From: Nostoc paludosum FACHB-159
Lineage (GTDB): Bacteria > Cyanobacteriota > Cyanobacteriia > Cyanobacteriales > Nostocaceae
Assembly (NCBI RefSeq): GCF_014698835.1
Contig: NZ_JACJTU010000020.1
Span: 62,001 to 126,000, forward strand
Length of the DNA: 64,000 nucleotides
Reading direction: 5' to 3'
The position numbers and the translations under genes were made by a program. Shown here piece by piece: positions 61,712-64,000 of the stretch. The notes under the pieces are model-generated. The model saw only the letters and a program-made list of their open reading frames with translations, ran no database searches and was not told the origin of the DNA. The first letter of the stretch is position 1. Every line of letters begins with the position of its first letter.

Positions 61712-63706
61712 CTAACTAGGCATTGCAATTTCAACAATCAGAGTATCTAACTCACTGTCAATTACATCTATTTCTCTTCTGAGAGAATCTAGTTCTCGCA
61801 GCTTTTGATCGACATTTACTTGACCCTTCTGCTTCTCAGAGACAATTGAATTGACCTGATCGCTAACACTCTGAATCTCTTTTCCTAGTCCTTGATTTAC
61901 AGCTTCCTGAATCTCACGTAATTTGACTAAAACTGCATCAGCCACTTCATTACCACGCTGTTGAGCCGAATCACGAAGCGAAGCAGCAAACCTTTTACTT
62001 ACCTCTTCCTTGACTTTATTAGTAGTAGCGTTAGAGGTTATGAACGTTTGAACTACACCTCCTCCAGCCATAATCGGAATTAAAACCCAAGGATTCAGTC
62101 CCACCAAAAAAACTGTTCCGATACCAAGAGCTAATTGTGGAATAATACTCTTGAGCATTTCCTGATAGCCAAGGGTAGCACCTATAGCAGCCATACCCCC
62201 ACCCAAGAAAACACCTCCCAGAACTAACCCCCCAGCAGCAGATAATACACGTTCCAGGGCACCAACCTGTCGAGGTCCTACATCATCCGTAGTTACAGAG
62301 CCACCTGAAACCTCAAACTTTATACCATCAATTTTGTCGATAAAACTCTCTGCTCGCTCATCTAATTCCTGGAAAAGATTTTCTAAACGTTGACTAACAA
62401 TTGGTTGTAGTTTGTCACGTTGCCATTCCACAAATTCAGCTTCAACTTGACTAGAAAGGTAAGTAACGACTTCTTGAACCAATCTTTCGACTTGTGGTTT
62501 TGCACCCTCCAAAGACATCAAGTTGACAGAAGTTTTAGTTTCGAGTTTTTTAATCCATTCATTAACTTTCTCCGGCAAGGTGCGGTAAAAACTGCATCCT
62601 TCTGTACTCACAGTTATTCTGATATCATCACAAAAATTACTAATACGTCTGACTATTTGGTCTTGTTCTGCTTTTAGACGATGTAAAGGCTCTTTAGCAC
62701 CTTCAAGTCTTGCTTCCAAAGTCTTCAAATCAGTCTTCAACATAGAATCTCGTTCAGGGATAGTTCGTCGTGCTGCATAAATGGCAGCTTGCACTTCCCG
62801 TGCAGGACGAAGGATTTTAATTTTTCCCCTTTCGTTAGCTAAAAACTTTTCTAATTCTTGCTCAACTTGCAACATCCCAGATTTTGTAATTCGTTCTTCG
62901 TCATTATCAATCCGCCCTTCTAAAGCATCAAGGGCACTGATGAAAAAGACTCGTTCCGAACCACGTTTAGTTCTAGGAGCTAACCGAGAAATGCCATATT
63001 GCTTAACATCTTCCCGTTCCTTAGCTCGAATCATATTAAAGCGGTTGCAGATGAAGAAAATATCTTCATGTCCTGTGGGTTTGAGGATATTGTCAATGAC
63101 ATCTAATTCTGACTTGGAAGCTAATGCTTCACAAGAGAGTACGAACAAAATAGCATCAACACGAGACAAATAGTCCATAGTGACTTTTTGACGAATGTCA
63201 TGCTCATTCAACCCTGGAGAATCAATAATTTCTACTCCATTTTCACAAAGCTTTAATGGCCAAAAAAGTTCCACTTTATCGTAACGATTTCCATGCACTT
63301 CACTAACACCATCTTGAATCACAACGTACTCCTCAAGTTGATCTACTGAAACTTCTTGAGGCGGCAAATTTTGACTATCTTCTGTCTTTGCGTGATGAAG
63401 TAAAACTCGTCGCGGTTCTCCCCATTTGACTTCGTTGATAATGGCAGTACAAGGTCTAGCATAAGCTGGTAAAATTTCATCGCCGAGCATAGCATTGATA
63501 AAAGTACTCTTACCACGCTTAAATTCACCAATTACCAGCACCTTAAAACTGTCTGACTTAACTAAACTCTCTAATTGCTTGACTGTATTTTCTGAGTCAG
63601 TCATATCTAAAGCATGTAGTACTCCCTGAAGTTCACGAATGAGCGATACAAGAGTATTGCGCTTTTCTTTAAATGCTTCGTATTGTTGATAAATAGCTTG
63701 AGTCAT
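61712..63706 (-). CDS. Dynamin-like GTPase
   Basis: 664 aa. GTPase domain: P-loop GEFKRGKSTFINAM (about 58-66), switch Thr in YARPCTAIIN, G3 DSPGLNE, and CNRFN in the G4 position. A long helical stalk follows (about 300-440 and 560-660) and a paired hydrophobic segment at about 480-550 (GLVLGGVFLGGGMAAIGATLG, VFLVGLNPWVLIPIMAGGGV) that should insert in or remodel membrane. This is the layout of bacterial dynamin-like proteins (BDLP), first studied in Nostoc punctiforme. A partner gene starts just upstream (20 bp gap), and bacterial dynamins often act as pairs. Start is ATG 63706. Confidence 0.9.
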   Translation of the reverse strand: MTQAIYQQYEAFKEKRNTLVSLIRELQGVLHALDMTDSENTVKQLESLVKSDSFKVLVIGEFKRGKSTFINAMLGDEILPAYARPCTAIINEVKWGEPRRVLLHHAKTEDSQNLPPQEVSVDQLEEYVVIQDGVSEVHGNRYDKVELFWPLKLCENGVEIIDSPGLNEHDIRQKVTMDYLSRVDAILFVLSCEALASKSELDVIDNILKPTGHEDIFFICNRFNMIRAKEREDVKQYGISRLAPRTKRGSERVFFISALDALEGRIDNDEERITKSGMLQVEQELEKFLANERGKIKILRPAREVQAAIYAARRTIPERDSMLKTDLKTLEARLEGAKEPLHRLKAEQDQIVRRISNFCDDIRITVSTEGCSFYRTLPEKVNEWIKKLETKTSVNLMSLEGAKPQVERLVQEVVTYLSSQVEAEFVEWQRDKLQPIVSQRLENLFQELDERAESFIDKIDGIKFEVSGGSVTTDDVGPRQVGALERVLSAAGGLVLGGVFLGGGMAAIGATLGYQEMLKSIIPQLALGIGTVFLVGLNPWVLIPIMAGGGVVQTFITSNATTNKVKEEVSKRFAASLRDSAQQRGNEVADAVLVKLREIQEAVNQGLGKEIQSVSDQVNSIVSEKQKGQVNVDQKLRELDSLRREIDVIDSELDTLIVEIAMPS

Positions 63707-63726
63707 AATCTTCCTTGATGAATAAT

Positions 63727-64000
63727 TTAGTGAGATAGAACCGTATGAATTTCTTCCTTGAGAACAGATGCTTGCTCAAGCAACTGAGTGTAGGGAGTTA
63801 TGTCTTGTGTATCAGCACTTTTTCTTAAAGTTGACTCCCAAGCAGATTGCCAAACTTTTTGCTCTTTTCTCATCTCTTCTATCAATTGGTTGTAAAGTTC
63901 TCTCAGACGCTCCGATAAGCGATTACTGTAATCATCAGTTATTCGCTCGATATTGAGTATTAATTCTTCTGACAAACGTCGTCTTTGTTCATCTGTTTTA
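63727..64000 (-). CDS. Partner protein of the dynamin-like GTPase, N-terminus beyond the window
   Basis: The frame is open from the window edge to the stop at 63727; the visible 90 residues run KTDEQRRLSEELILNIERIT, then NRLSERLRELYNQLIEEMRK, ending VLKEEIHTVLSH. All are helical, heptad-like and charged. The TTG at 63975 is probably not the start since the frame continues. With a 20-bp gap to the dynamin-like gene it is clearly co-transcribed, and its helical tail suggests a second dynamin-family member or a coiled-coil partner. Confidence 0.7.
   Translation of the reverse strand, partial: KTDEQRRRLSEELILNIERITDDYSNRLSERLRELYNQLIEEMRKEQKVWQSAWESTLRKSADTQDITPYTQLLEQASVLKEEIHTVLSH

Noticed and set aside
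1..64000. tRNA or rRNA genes
   Set aside because: I looked for cloverleaf-like stretches in the larger gaps and saw none, but I could not run a covariance search, so this is a weak negative.

Overview
The window comes from a filamentous, probably heterocyst-forming cyanobacterium (Nostocales, Nostoc/Calothrix-like). The evidence is a petL gene (cytochrome b6f subunit), frequent GCGATCGC (HIP1) octamers, many multi-domain two-component kinases with PAS and GAF domains, Ser/Thr kinases fused to TPRs, and abundant short tandem repeats and small dispersed repeats typical of these genomes. No rRNA, tRNA or CRISPR array was seen. The species cannot be fixed from the sequence alone.

Layout. 1-3.7 kb: a truncated PRC-barrel protein, a bifunctional NAD(P)H-hydrate repair enzyme and a secreted SPOR-like protein. 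4.1-10.5 kb: a very large TPR-like/Hsp70/trypsin fusion, mnmA, and a small coiled-coil protein. 10.5-11.5 kb: a gene-poor stretch with a ten-copy 21-bp tandem palindrome. 11.5-28.2 kb: cell-envelope and membrane genes (beta-helix/SLH protein, coiled-coil TPR membrane protein, VanZ-like, CPBP protease, ABC-2 permease, DedA), a methyltransferase, an ABC exporter with damaged ATPase motifs beside a decayed membrane gene, SelO and a GNAT acetyltransferase. 28.5-31.2 kb: bioB, petL (31 aa) and aroB.

31.3-46.2 kb is a signalling region. A 1936-aa hybrid kinase sits 12 bp upstream of a second REC-kinase on the minus strand. On the plus strand lie a pair of related small membrane proteins, a 1306-aa CBS/PAS/GAF kinase, and two response regulators, one with a kinase-like tail lacking its histidine. 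Both giant kinases contain a GAF domain with two cysteines spaced exactly 28 residues apart, the arrangement of dual-cysteine cyanobacteriochromes, so this may be a light-sensing cluster.

46.5-64 kb: a secreted protein, an AMP-forming acyl-CoA ligase, a CBM20/SGNH/papain-like triple fusion, gene fragments beside an IS5-type insertion sequence, two tail-to-tail Ser/Thr kinases, a rhomboid homologue without its catalytic residues, a response regulator, small zinc-ribbon and membrane proteins, a 134-bp MITE-like element, and a dynamin-like GTPase with a truncated partner.

The most unusual theme is repeat DNA inside genes. A GC-rich repeat family common between genes also sits in frame inside three unrelated coding sequences (nnr, the SLH protein, the 1936-aa kinase), in two of them with the same translated core. 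A different small dispersed repeat is in frame in the acyl-CoA ligase, and possibly a third in aroB. Tandem arrays between genes often come as facing, complementary pairs, and several convergent gene junctions carry near-perfect palindromes likely to act as two-way terminators.
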